Shown in pieces: positions 1 through 6,151 of a stretch of 64,000 nucleotides of DNA. The stretch is from Alphaproteobacteria bacterium. Its GTDB lineage: Bacteria > Pseudomonadota > Alphaproteobacteria > CAAGCB01 > CAG-977. Below the pieces are notes generated by a model. The model saw nothing but the letters and a program-made list of their open reading frames with translations, had not been told where the DNA came from and ran no database searches. The position numbers and the translations under genes are program-made. The stretch is taken from the NCBI GenBank assembly GCA_900768875.1, contig CAAGEP010000003.1:186001-250000 (forward strand). Direction: 5' to 3'. Positions within the stretch are counted from its first letter, which is position 1, and every line of letters begins with the position of its first letter.

Positions 1-2
1 TT

Positions 3-275
3 CAAAAAAAAATGACGCAGAAAGACGTCGCCGAAGCGATTGGAGCTTCGGTGCAACAGATTTCTAAACTTGAAAATGGGGAAAGAAAACTCGCCCCGGA
101 ATGGTTAGAACGTTTGTCCAAAGCGTTGAACTGCTCCAAGGGGGAACTCTTGGGCGAAGCTCCGCTGTCCGACGACGCCCGCGCCGTGCTGGATATGTAT
201 GAGCAACTGACCGACGACCAGAAAAACGTCATCAAATCGACCCTGTCCGCCTTTCTTTCCGCCGCTGGAAAGTAA
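3..275 (+). CDS. XRE-family HTH regulator, 5' end outside the window
   Basis: The reading frame is already open at the window edge, and the first ATG (12) falls inside the helix-turn-helix: helix 2 (MTQKDVAEAIG) and recognition helix (SVQQISKLENG) follow at once, so helix 1 and the true start lie upstream. A Cro/C1-type domain occupies about residues 1-50 of the visible part, followed by a short acidic helical tail. Proteins of this type bind operator DNA as dimers. It lies next to a toxin-antitoxin pair in an integrated element, so it may be the element's repressor, but its operator cannot be assigned from what is visible. Confidence 0.85.
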   Translation, partial: QKKMTQKDVAEAIGASVQQISKLENGERKLAPEWLERLSKALNCSKGELLGEAPLSDDARAVLDMYEQLTDDQKNVIKSTLSAFLSAAGK

Positions 276-315
276 GAATTATATTCTTGACATTTACGAA
301 TTAAATTCTTATTCT
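274..315 (+). promoter_or_regulatory. Promoter and palindromic operator of the RelE/Xre toxin-antitoxin pair
   Basis: TTGACA (287-292), a 17-base spacer and TATTCT (310-315) form a good sigma70 promoter. A perfect inverted repeat AAGAAT-TAT-ATTCTT (274-288) overlaps the -35 box, and a second palindrome GAATT-A-AATTC (298-308) lies in the spacer. Placement on both sides of the -35 fits autorepression by the downstream antitoxin (inference). Confidence 0.7.
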
Positions 316-335
316 GAAATTAGAAAGGGCGGAAT

Positions 336-584
336 ATGCAGATTCGTTACTCAAAACAGGCTGAAGGGTTTTTGACAAGGATTCCGTATAAACATTCAAA
401 AAATGTCCGCGAGAAAATTCTTCAATACGCCCAAAATCCGGAAAGCCTTAAAAACATGGTGAAGAAACTGCAGAACAGCCCGTTCAGCCGCCTGCGTGTT
501 GGTAATTACAGGGTGATTTTTGACGAAGACGGAAACGTCCTGTTGGTCGAACGCATCGAAACGCGCGGAAACGTTTATAAATAG
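336..584 (+). CDS. RelE/ParE-superfamily toxin (82 aa)
   Basis: The length and fold pattern match RelE-type mRNA interferases: N-terminal IRYSKQAEGFL helix, central KKLQNSPFSRLRVGNYRVIF strand pair with the family's basic R-x-G-x-Y-R core at about residues 52-60, and a C-terminal RIETRGNVYK strand. RelE toxins bind the ribosomal A site and cleave mRNA; ParE relatives act on gyrase, and the sequence alone does not separate the two. It starts 21 bases after the -10 box, has GAAAGG as ribosome-binding site, and precedes its antitoxin by 12 bases, the toxin-first order also seen in HigBA. Confidence 0.88.
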   Translation: MQIRYSKQAEGFLTRIPYKHSKNVREKILQYAQNPESLKNMVKKLQNSPFSRLRVGNYRVIFDEDGNVLLVERIETRGNVYK

Positions 585-596
585 GAGGGACAAGCC

Positions 597-962
597 ATGA
601 ACAGCATAGCAAAAATCAATATCAAAGGCGAAGATTTCGCCCTTATCCCGTGGGAAGATTACGAAGATTTGGCGGACATCGTCGCCTATAACGATTTTCA
701 GCGTAAACTCGCTGCCGGCGAAGAAGAATTTTTCCCGTCCGAACTTCTTGATAAAATTTTAGACGATCGGGAAAATCCCGTCAAAGTGTACCGCGAATAC
801 CGCGGCAAATCGATTGACGAAGCGTGCGCCGCCACGGGCATTTCCAAGGATTACTGGAAAAAACTGGAAAAAGGCATCGCCGTCGGATCCGTTGCGACCT
901 TGAAAAAAATCGCGAAATTTTTAAACGTCACAATGGAAATGCTGACCCCCTGCGACGATTAA
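597..962 (+). CDS. Xre-type antitoxin of the RelE-like toxin (121 aa)
   Basis: The N-terminal half (residues 1-60) resembles antitoxin dimer/neutralising segments (FALIPWEDYEDL), and the C-terminal half carries a Cro/C1 helix-turn-helix: SIDEACAATGISKDYWKKLEKG (about 73-94) followed by VATLKKIAKFLNVTMEML. It lies 12 bases after the toxin with the strong ribosome-binding site AGGAGGG. Antitoxins of this kind neutralise the toxin by binding and repress the operon through the upstream palindromes. The terminator just after it makes the pair a complete two-gene transcription unit. Confidence 0.87.
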   Translation: MNSIAKINIKGEDFALIPWEDYEDLADIVAYNDFQRKLAAGEEEFFPSELLDKILDDRENPVKVYREYRGKSIDEACAATGISKDYWKKLEKGIAVGSVATLKKIAKFLNVTMEMLTPCDD

Positions 963-988
963 CCCTGACCGCCCCCGTTCCTCTCTTC

Positions 989-1014
989 AATCCCCGCGGC
1001 GGCGGGGATTTTTC
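989..1014 (+). terminator. Intrinsic terminator of the toxin-antitoxin operon
   Basis: A perfect 9-bp stem, AATCCCCGC (989-997) with GCGGGGATT (1002-1010), encloses a GGCG loop and runs into TTTT. Confidence 0.85.
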
Positions 1015-1027
1015 TTGCTCTTTATAA

Positions 1028-1086
1028 AAAATCCCCGTTTTGTATATTTTTTGCCTTGACAATAAAATCCCCGTTTTGTATATTTT
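1028..1086 (+). promoter_or_regulatory. Promoter with two 23-bp direct repeats before the Xis/integrase genes
   Basis: TTGACA (1056-1061), 17 bases, TATATT (1079-1084) is a near-consensus promoter. The same 23-bp sequence occurs at 1028-1050 and 1064-1086, starting AAAATCCCCG and ending GTATATTTT, 36 bp apart. One copy covers the spacer and -10 box and the other lies upstream of the -35 box, the expected arrangement for a regulator binding two operators. Part of the repeat echoes the terminator stem just before it. Confidence 0.65.
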
Positions 1087-1109
1087 AAGAAAAACAAAGG
1101 GAGGTCATC

Positions 1110-1376
1110 ATGCGCACCTGCATCACGACATCGGAAACGGCGGCGAAACTGGGCAAGACGGTAAATTGGCTTTACCGTCACCGCGGCGAACTGGTCGCGA
1201 AGTTTGGTTTTCCGCGTCCTTTGGCGGCGACGGGGTGCTACGACGAACTGGCTGTCGATTTGTGGATCGACCAGCAAAGCGGTTTGTCCGGTTCGGAACA
1301 GTCGGACAAACACGAACAAATCGCCGCAGACGACCGCATCCTTAAACGAATTGCCGCATTTTCCCGCGCAAATTAA
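1110..1376 (+). CDS. Small AlpA/excisionase-like DNA-binding protein (88 aa)
   Basis: The N-terminus (TTSETAAKLGKTVNWLYRHRGELV, residues 6-29) has the helix-turn-helix pattern of MerR/AlpA/Xis-type proteins, where a short helix-turn-helix is followed by a wing (FPRPLAATGCY...VDLWID). It sits directly upstream of the integrase, 11 bases apart, in one transcription unit behind the repeat-flanked promoter. Such proteins act as recombination directionality factors or as integrase activators. The assignment to excision is based on position plus fold pattern; no family-specific catalytic feature exists. Ribosome-binding site GGGAGG precedes the ATG. Confidence 0.6.
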   Translation: MRTCITTSETAAKLGKTVNWLYRHRGELVAKFGFPRPLAATGCYDELAVDLWIDQQSGLSGSEQSDKHEQIAADDRILKRIAAFSRAN

Positions 1377-1387
1377 GGAGAAACGAA

Positions 1388-2476
1388 ATGGCTATACGCT
1401 TTTTCATCACCAAACGCGACCGGAAAGGGGAACGCTACTACTGGCAGGTTCCCGCGTATTTAAAGGCTTTCGGCTGGAAAACCGAAGCCCTGCCGGCGGA
1501 CAAGGAATCCGCCATGGAACAGGCGATTCGCCTGAACGCCGAACTGGACGCGTGGAAAATCAGAAACCCCGACGTCAAACCGGCGCAGAACGTCCGTCCC
1601 GCTCCGGCGCGGCAGGGAACGATCGACGCGGTTATCGACGAATACCGCGCGTCCCGCAAATTCCGCGAGATTATCGCGCCGACGACGCGCGCGAACTACG
1701 AACTGCGGTTCAAATACATCGTCGAAGCGTTCGGCGGCGAACAAGTCAACCATATCCGCCCCGAACACGTCGCGGCGTTTTACGACGCCTTGCTGAACCG
1801 GTTCGGCGTCTTTACGGCGAACGAGATTTTGAAAGTCTTTTCGATTTTGATGTCGCAGGCGCGCGACGACGCGGCATTTTTGTTCAAAAAAGTGAACAAG
1901 GTCAAAGCCCCGTCCCGCACTTCCGTCTGGACGCCCGAAGCCGCCGAAGCTTTTCTGCGCGTCGCCGAAGCCGAACGTCCGTCAATGGCGCTTGCGTTCC
2001 GGCTGGCGATTGCGATCGGACAGCGGCAAGGCGACATCTTGACGCTGAAATGGTCGGATTACCGGGACGGCAAAATCCGTCTGGTGCAAAACAAAACAAA
2101 AGCGGCTGTTTGCGTGGAGGTGTACGGCAAAACAAAGGAAATGCTGGACACCGCGCCGAAAAAATCGCTGTTCGTCATCACGTCCGAAGAAACGGGCTTT
2201 CCCTACAAACGCGACAATTTTAAGCACGTTTTCGCGCGCTTGAAAGCCAAAGCGCAGGCGCAGAATCCGCACATCGACTTTTCGGACTTGAAATTCATCG
2301 ACCTGCGGCGCACGGCGGCGGTCAGAATGGCGGAAAGCGGCTGCACCGCTTTTGAACTTTCGGCGGTGACGGGACACAACATCACCAAAAGCCAAAAGAT
2401 TTTGGAGGTGTACTGCCCGCGTTCCGACGCTATGGCGCATAACGCGATTGAAAAATTGAAACAGAAATTCGGCTGA
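1388..2476 (+). CDS. Tyrosine recombinase / phage-type integrase (362 aa)
   Basis: It has an N-terminal SAM-like DNA-binding domain (about 75-170, with the FREIIAPTTRANYELRFKYI pattern) and a C-terminal catalytic domain. Visible catalytic positions are Arg in IGQRQGDILTLKW (about 215), Arg in DLRRTAAVRM (about 307), His in TGHNI (about 330) and the nucleophile Tyr in LEVYCPR (about 343). The usual first His of the HxLR box is Ile here (IDLRRT), a variation seen in many active proteobacterial prophage integrases. It catalyses site-specific integration and excision. The element's right end lies at tRNA-Thr(GGT), a typical target. Ribosome-binding site AAGGAG. Confidence 0.93.
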   Translation: MAIRFFITKRDRKGERYYWQVPAYLKAFGWKTEALPADKESAMEQAIRLNAELDAWKIRNPDVKPAQNVRPAPARQGTIDAVIDEYRASRKFREIIAPTTRANYELRFKYIVEAFGGEQVNHIRPEHVAAFYDALLNRFGVFTANEILKVFSILMSQARDDAAFLFKKVNKVKAPSRTSVWTPEAAEAFLRVAEAERPSMALAFRLAIAIGQRQGDILTLKWSDYRDGKIRLVQNKTKAAVCVEVYGKTKEMLDTAPKKSLFVITSEETGFPYKRDNFKHVFARLKAKAQAQNPHIDFSDLKFIDLRRTAAVRMAESGCTAFELSAVTGHNITKSQKILEVYCPRSDAMAHNAIEKLKQKFG

Positions 2477-2486
2477 CAAAGCCGAA
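2468..2486 (+). other. Hairpin over the integrase stop codon
   Basis: TTCGGC (2468-2473) pairs with GCCGAA (2481-2486) around a 7-base loop that contains the stop codon. No T-tract follows, so it is more likely an mRNA 3'-end stabiliser or a Rho-dependent end than an intrinsic terminator. Confidence 0.4.
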
Positions 2487-2581
2487 CAGAGGGGGCGGCG
2501 GCGGAATAGGCATCGAATAAGTCCGAATACGCTGCAGGGTCGTCAGAAAGCCTCATGGTGCAGCCCCCTCTTAACCACGGC

Positions 2582-2680
2582 GGAACGGTAAAAAAAAACG
2601 CTTTTGGAAAGGCATCTTATGCACCGTTCCGTCCCCTTTAACAAAAAAGGGCGCGCCTTGTCGGAAAGGACACGCCCCAA
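2582..2680 (+). other. Structured non-coding stretch between integrase and small genes
   Basis: An 8-bp perfect stem, GGAACGGT (2582-2589) with ACCGTTCC (2623-2630), encloses two small hairpins, CTTT-TGG-AAAG and GCAT-CTT-ATGC, giving a three-way-junction layout. It is followed by CCCTTT/AAAGGG and by GGGCG/CGCCC enclosing CCTT/AAGG. There is no convincing coding frame here. It could be the leader of the following small gene or an independent RNA. No known family was recognised. Confidence 0.4.
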
Positions 2681-2696
2681 AATAGGAACAAAAGAA

Positions 2697-2858
2697 ATGA
2701 TAACACGACAAATCCCACCCGCGCAACTGCTTTTCACGTTATCGCACCCGATGACGCCGCAGCGTATCAAGAAAATGCGCCGCGCGCGCCTGCTGAAACG
2801 CTTTGCGCTGATTTTAACCGTCGCGGCGATTACCGCCTGCGCGATGATCGGAGGCTGA
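2697..2858 (+). CDS. Small basic protein with a C-terminal hydrophobic/lipobox-like tail (53 aa)
   Basis: The ATG at 2697 is preceded by AGGA at 9 bases and is preferred over upstream TTG/ATG codons that would run through the structured region. Residues 23-35 are strongly basic (RIKKMRRARLLKRF), followed by a hydrophobic stretch ALILTVAAITAC and the tail AMIGG. The ITAC end resembles a lipobox, but only six residues would remain after cleavage, so a single membrane anchor is equally possible. Its last codons supply the ribosome-binding site of the next gene (2-base gap). Function unknown. Confidence 0.5.
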   Translation: MITRQIPPAQLLFTLSHPMTPQRIKKMRRARLLKRFALILTVAAITACAMIGG

Positions 2859-2868
2859 AATGGCTGAA
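2850..2868 (+). repeat. Translation-start cassette, copy 1 of 2
   Basis: A 19-base sequence containing GGAGG, the ATG and the codons for Met-Ala-Glu is identical to 3105-3123. It provides the start of two different small genes. Confidence 0.8.
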
Positions 2869-3105
2869 TTTTATGTAAGCGACAACAAAATCTACATGGA
2901 CGACGGCACGGCGTCCCTGCACATCGCGGATTTGCGCTCGGAACTGACGGAAACGTTAAAAGCCGAAGTTGCGGAAAATCTTGAAGCCGACCGCGTCGAA
3001 ATCGACGAATTACTTTCAAATCTTTCGGCGGCTGAAAGCTCCCTTGACGACGCGCGGTGCGAAATCAGCTCCGTGCGCGACGACTTGCAAAGATGTAGGA
3101 AATAG
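2860..3105 (+). CDS. Small acidic coiled-coil protein (81 aa)
   Basis: After a short N-terminal strand-like part (MAEFYVSDNKIYMDDG) the rest is a long acidic amphipathic helix (from about residue 25: LRSELTETLKAEVAENLEAD, then ELLSNLSAAESSLDDA) with heptad spacing, ending in RCRK. No enzyme motif is present. It lies in a run of tightly spaced small genes of the element with a strong GGAGG start. The function was not recognised; a structural or scaffold-like accessory role would be a guess. Confidence 0.6.
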   Translation: MAEFYVSDNKIYMDDGTASLHIADLRSELTETLKAEVAENLEADRVEIDELLSNLSAAESSLDDARCEISSVRDDLQRCRK

Positions 3106-3123
3106 GAGGCTGAAATGGCTGAA
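3105..3123 (+). repeat. Translation-start cassette, copy 2 of 2
   Basis: Identical to 2850-2868, here serving the gene that starts at 3115. The two downstream proteins share only the first three residues, so the repeat covers just the ribosome-binding site and start. Confidence 0.8.
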
Positions 3124-3393
3124 AAATACTCGATAAAACAATACAACGACGACCGCGCCAAAGCCGTAAAGGCATTGGAACGGGCGGACACTTACATCAT
3201 GGCGGCGACCATTGACGGCAAGCCATGCTTTTTAATGGACGCAAAAACGAACGAAGACGCAAAACCCGCGTGGGAAGCTTTGCTTTCCGCAATTAGCCAA
3301 ATGCCTGGAGAACTTAAAATCCAAGTCATCTTCGCCGCGTCCGACAAAATCGTTTCGGCGGACGCGAACGGCAATCCGGCGACAATTAACTGA
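3115..3393 (+). CDS. Unknown small protein (92 aa)
   Basis: It starts MAEKYSIKQYNDDRAKAVKAL and has a predicted helix-strand mix: an N-terminal helix (residues 7-25), a strand pair around YIMAATIDGKPCFLMDA, a helix (AKPAWEALLSAISQM) and a strand pair near the end (LKIQVIFAASDKIVSADANG). It is a soluble, compact domain with no signal peptide or membrane segment. The family was not recognised. It is in the same gene run as its neighbours, 9 bases after the previous stop codon. Confidence 0.6.
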   Translation: MAEKYSIKQYNDDRAKAVKALERADTYIMAATIDGKPCFLMDAKTNEDAKPAWEALLSAISQMPGELKIQVIFAASDKIVSADANGNPATIN

Positions 3394-3405
3394 AAGGACG
3401 AAACA

Positions 3406-3567
3406 ATGAACGACAAGGAATACTATGCCGCCGTCGATGATTTCATCACGGTCGTTTGCAAACAGGCGGGCAAGTTGGTTTTGAATATCGGCGCACTGAA
3501 CGCGCTCGCGATGGAAACCACCCGCCGCCAGAGGGAACTTGAAAAATCTGAAAGGACGGAAAAATGA
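3406..3567 (+). CDS. Unknown very small protein (53 aa)
   Basis: ATG at 3406 follows AAAGGACG at a proper distance, and the stop overlaps the ATG of the serine recombinase (ATGA at 3564-3567), so the two are translationally coupled. The sequence starts MNDKEYYAAVDDFITVV and has one amphipathic helical core (KQAGKLVLNIGALNALAME). Its C-terminus EKSERTEK is encoded by the 25-base cassette that also encodes the C-terminus of the recombinase. Function unknown. Confidence 0.55.
   Translation: MNDKEYYAAVDDFITVVCKQAGKLVLNIGALNALAMETTRRQRELEKSERTEK
3539..3563 (+). repeat. 25-base translation-start repeat, copy 1 of 2
   Basis: Identical to 4153-4177; it contains AAAGGACGG and ends just before the ATG at 3564. 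It also encodes EKSERTE at the end of the upstream gene. Confidence 0.85.
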
Positions 3568-4190
3568 CGGTGTACGGATATTTGCGGGTATCGACAAACA
3601 AGCAGGATTGCGACAATCAGAAAATCGGCGTGGAGGCTCTGGCGCGAACGCGCGGATTGCCGATTGAAAACTGGATTATCGACGACGGCGTGTCGGGGAC
3701 GAAAGAACCCGAAAAGCGCAAACTCGGCAAGCTGCTGAAACGGATAAAATCGGGCGATGTGATTATCTGTTCGGAATTGTCGCGGCTGGGGCGGCGGCTG
3801 TTTATGGTGATTTCCATTCTGGAACACTGTATGAAAATCGGTGCGAAAGTGCTGACCGTCAAAGACGGCTACGAACTGGGCGACAACGTGCAGAGCAAGA
3901 TACTGGCGTTCGCTTTCGGGCTGGTCGCCGAACTGGAACGGGAAATGATCAGCAAACGCACCAAAGAAGCCCTGCAACGCCGCAAAATGAATGGGCAAGC
4001 GATCGGGCGTATGAAAGGGGCGAAAAACAAACGGCACGTTCTGGACGGGAAAGAGGATAAAATCATATCCCTGTTAAACGCAGGCGTAACCAAAGCAAAA
4101 ATTGCAAAAGACCTGAAAATCAGCAGCGGAACGCTGTACGGTTTTATTTCATTTGAAAAATCTGAAAGGACGGAAAATGGGACTGTTTAA
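3564..4190 (+). CDS. Serine recombinase, resolvase/invertase family (208 aa)
   Basis: The N-terminal catalytic domain (1-135) has the nucleophile Ser10 in YGYLRVSTNKQD, the DDGVSG turn, ICSELSRLGRR and the long E-helix ending LVAELEREMISKRTKEAL. A short C-terminal helix-turn-helix (about 160-195: LLNAGVTKAKIAKDLKISSGTLYGFI) matches Hin/Gin/gamma-delta-type resolvases. Such enzymes invert or resolve DNA between short sites. It may control an invertible segment or resolve dimers of the element; no obvious paired inversion sites were found nearby. Its last 12 codons overlap the next gene and are encoded by the repeated start cassette, so the natural C-terminus may have been altered by that duplication. 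Confidence 0.92.
   Translation: MTVYGYLRVSTNKQDCDNQKIGVEALARTRGLPIENWIIDDGVSGTKEPEKRKLGKLLKRIKSGDVIICSELSRLGRRLFMVISILEHCMKIGAKVLTVKDGYELGDNVQSKILAFAFGLVAELEREMISKRTKEALQRRKMNGQAIGRMKGAKNKRHVLDGKEDKIISLLNAGVTKAKIAKDLKISSGTLYGFISFEKSERTENGTV
4153..4177 (+). repeat. 25-base translation-start repeat, copy 2 of 2
   Basis: Identical to 3539-3563 and placed so that it provides the ribosome-binding site of the gene starting at 4177, while being read through by the recombinase in another frame. Confidence 0.85.
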
Positions 4191-4368
4191 AGCAATGAAA
4201 GAAATCGCCGCCGCGCCGATTCGCGTGGCGAAAGCCGCCAAAGACGATTTGACGGACGACGACGAAACCAAAGCCGTTTTGACGATCGCGACACTGGGAA
4301 CGTCAAGCATTCTCAAAGGTATTGGCAAAACAATCGACAAAGCGTCTGACGCGTTGGAGGACGAATGA
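4177..4368 (+). CDS. Small unknown protein (63 aa)
   Basis: The start MGLFKAMKEIAAAPI is chosen because AAAGGACGG lies 6 bases upstream; longer frames would start inside the recombinase. It has an N-terminal amphipathic helix, an acidic middle (DDLTDDDETK), and a helix AVLTIATLGTSSILKGIGKTIDKA that could associate with membranes. This pattern (LFK...P...A...D..TLG...IL.G.G) recurs in short phage and plasmid proteins of unknown role. It overlaps the recombinase by 14 bases and the next gene by 4 (ATGA). Confidence 0.6.
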   Translation: MGLFKAMKEIAAAPIRVAKAAKDDLTDDDETKAVLTIATLGTSSILKGIGKTIDKASDALEDE

Positions 4369-4907
4369 GCAAAGAAAATAAAATCCTTGACCTTGTCGTC
4401 AAGGGCGAATGGTTCGACAAAATCAAATCTGGCGAAAAAACGCACGAATACAGATTGGCGAACACTTATTGGCACACTCGAATAAACAATCTTGCCCGTC
4501 CGGCGAAAGTCCGCTTTCGCCGCGGATACGCAAAAAATGCCGATACAATGCTTTTTGACATCAAATCCATTAAAATCGTGAACGGCATTCATACCGACCT
4601 GCATATTCACGATGACGTTTTCGACATCAAACTGGGGGAACTTGTTAAGCCGAAATTTTCCGACGGTCAGAAAGTTTTTGTCGTTTTCTTCAGGGGAATA
4701 TGGCTAGTAAGTGATTGTACGATCCTTTCGCACAGACCACAGGGCGATTTTTTTACATACACGATTATGCTGGGGAAATATGCGTTACGCGAACATTCCT
4801 TCCCGGAAGACCGGCTGTTTCAGACGGAACAGGAAGCCGCCGCCGAAGCGGAACGGCTGAACGAAATCCGGAAAAATCGCCGATTTAAAGAAAGGAATTT
4901 CTTATGA
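4365..4907 (+). CDS. ASCH-domain protein (180 aa)
   Basis: The opening ILDLVVKGEWFDKIKSGEKTHEYRL followed by W..R is the signature start of ASCH (PUA-like) domains, which bind RNA or modified nucleic acids; some members are nucleases or cytidine-derivative hydrolases. The domain covers about residues 5-125. The C-terminal part (DRLFQTEQEAAAEAERLNEI) is the helix typical of phage-encoded accessory domains that end in a T-x-EEA motif. The gene lies directly before the methyltransferase-like gene with a 4-base overlap, which suggests a joint role in modifying or reading nucleic acid; this is inference. Confidence 0.7.
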   Translation: MSKENKILDLVVKGEWFDKIKSGEKTHEYRLANTYWHTRINNLARPAKVRFRRGYAKNADTMLFDIKSIKIVNGIHTDLHIHDDVFDIKLGELVKPKFSDGQKVFVVFFRGIWLVSDCTILSHRPQGDFFTYTIMLGKYALREHSFPEDRLFQTEQEAAAEAERLNEIRKNRRFKERNFL

Positions 4908-5470
4908 CCTCTTTTTTCTTAACGGCAATCGGCGGAAATAAAACGAACGACCGCCAGACCGAAGACTACTACGCGACGGAACCCGCGGCGGTCGATCTGC
5001 TGATCGCCGCCGAACGGGGACTATCGAAAAACATTTGGGAACCGGCGTGCGGCGAGGGACACCTCGCCAAGCGTTTTGTCGAACGCGGCTACGATGTCCG
5101 CGCGTCCGATTTGATCAATCGCGGATACGGCGATCAATACGATTTTTTCGACGCGTTTTTGGGCTACAATTATGACATCGTCACAAATCCGCCGTACAAG
5201 GACGCGGAACGGTTCGTCGCGCACGGGTGCGACATCTTGTCCCCCGGGCACCTGCTGTGCCTGTTTCTGAAAATTCAGTTCCTAGAATCCGCCGCCCGCG
5301 ACGATTTGTTCAACCGCTACCCGCCCGCACGGATTCACGTCTGCCGCAAACGCATAAAATGCGCAAAAAACGGCGACTTTTCAGCTGTCAAATCGTCGCC
5401 GACCTGCTACGCGTGGTTCGTTTGGCAGAAAGGTTTCCACGACGGCAAAACAATCATCGACAGGATTTGA
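4904..5470 (+). CDS. Phage-type DNA adenine N6-methyltransferase-like protein (188 aa)
   Basis: Rossmann methyltransferase features are visible: the S-adenosylmethionine-binding motif I WEPACGEGHLA (residues 45-55), the acidic ASDLINRGYG after strand 2, and the catalytic NPPY at 95-98 (TNPPYKDAERFV). There is no separate target-recognition domain, as in short phage orphan methyltransferases. No restriction endonuclease lies next to it, so it probably protects element DNA or acts in regulation. It is coupled to the ASCH gene by a 4-base overlap and follows an AAAGAAAGGAA ribosome-binding site. Confidence 0.82.
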   Translation: MTSFFLTAIGGNKTNDRQTEDYYATEPAAVDLLIAAERGLSKNIWEPACGEGHLAKRFVERGYDVRASDLINRGYGDQYDFFDAFLGYNYDIVTNPPYKDAERFVAHGCDILSPGHLLCLFLKIQFLESAARDDLFNRYPPARIHVCRKRIKCAKNGDFSAVKSSPTCYAWFVWQKGFHDGKTIIDRI

Positions 5471-5550
5471 TGTCTTCGGCGACGCTTTTTTTGTTGACAC
5501 TTCGAACGATACGGACAGAATCAACGTGAACGCCACAGAAAGGAATTGAT

Positions 5551-6105
5551 ATGAAAAAAATTTTGACAATGTTCGCTTTTGTTTTATCTGGTTGTACACC
5601 GATTTATTCTAATATTTCTATCCGTAGCGATTTGGATTTCGTCTCAAAAAAAAACAAAGACATTTTTTACGATCTCAAAGATTCCTCTATTGTTGCCGCC
5701 CGCATAAATAGAATAATCCGTAGAAGACTTCAAGAAACTGGTTGGACAATTTATGTAAATCCTAAATCTGTTAATTATTCCTATTCTATTATAACCTATG
5801 AAAAAGAATATATTCAAAACCAAATTAGCAACATCGGAAACGCGACGTATTTAACGCAACGAGGTGTATATTTTCCTATTGTTTTTTTCAGAATCCAAAA
5901 TACGGTAACAAAAGAAAATGTTTATGAAGCCAGAGTTATTCTAAGCAGTAATTACGGATATGGAAATTTGGAAAAATTTACAGAAGTAGCCGCTCCTGCA
6001 TTATTTAAAGGGAATGACGCTTATAGGGATATTGAATGCGTAACCATCTATCCAGAAAATCAGAAAGAATACGAAAGTTGCTTTTTGAAAATTTCAAACG
6101 AATAA
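5551..6105 (+). CDS. AT-rich lipoprotein of unknown function (184 aa)
   Basis: A lipoprotein signal is clear: MKKILTMFAFVLSGC, with the lipobox cysteine at 15. The mature part is a mixed alpha/beta domain with RINRIIRRRLQETGW, a run of Tyr-rich strands (NYSYSIITYEKEY) and LSSNYGYGNLEKF, resembling the soluble domain of conjugation or secretion-associated lipoproteins (TraT-like pattern with GYGN), but this is a weak resemblance. Base composition is clearly more AT-rich than the flanking genes, a sign of separate acquisition. It has its own AAAGGAATT ribosome-binding site and an 80-base gap from the methyltransferase. Confidence 0.75.
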   Translation: MKKILTMFAFVLSGCTPIYSNISIRSDLDFVSKKNKDIFYDLKDSSIVAARINRIIRRRLQETGWTIYVNPKSVNYSYSIITYEKEYIQNQISNIGNATYLTQRGVYFPIVFFRIQNTVTKENVYEARVILSSNYGYGNLEKFTEVAAPALFKGNDAYRDIECVTIYPENQKEYESCFLKISNE

Positions 6106-6111
6106 AAACGC

Positions 6112-6140
6112 TTGACACCGACTCCGCGGCGCGCTACCGT
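6112..6140 (+). promoter_or_regulatory. Promoter of antirepressor module A
   Basis: TTGACA (6112-6117), 17 bases, TACCGT (6135-6140). It lies 41 bases before the complementary 5' arm of the leader RNA, the same distance as in module B. Confidence 0.6.
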
Positions 6141-6151
6141 TTGTCTTGCGC

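Noticed and set aside
1204..2223. 339-codon plus-strand frame overlapping the integrase
   Set aside because: Arg-rich out-of-frame translation of the integrase gene, no domain, and the integrase frame has a clear start and catalytic residues.
1388..2476. Integrase suspected defective because the first His of the HxLR box is missing
   Set aside because: Substitution at this position is common in prophage integrases that are active; the Arg, second His and Tyr residues are present.
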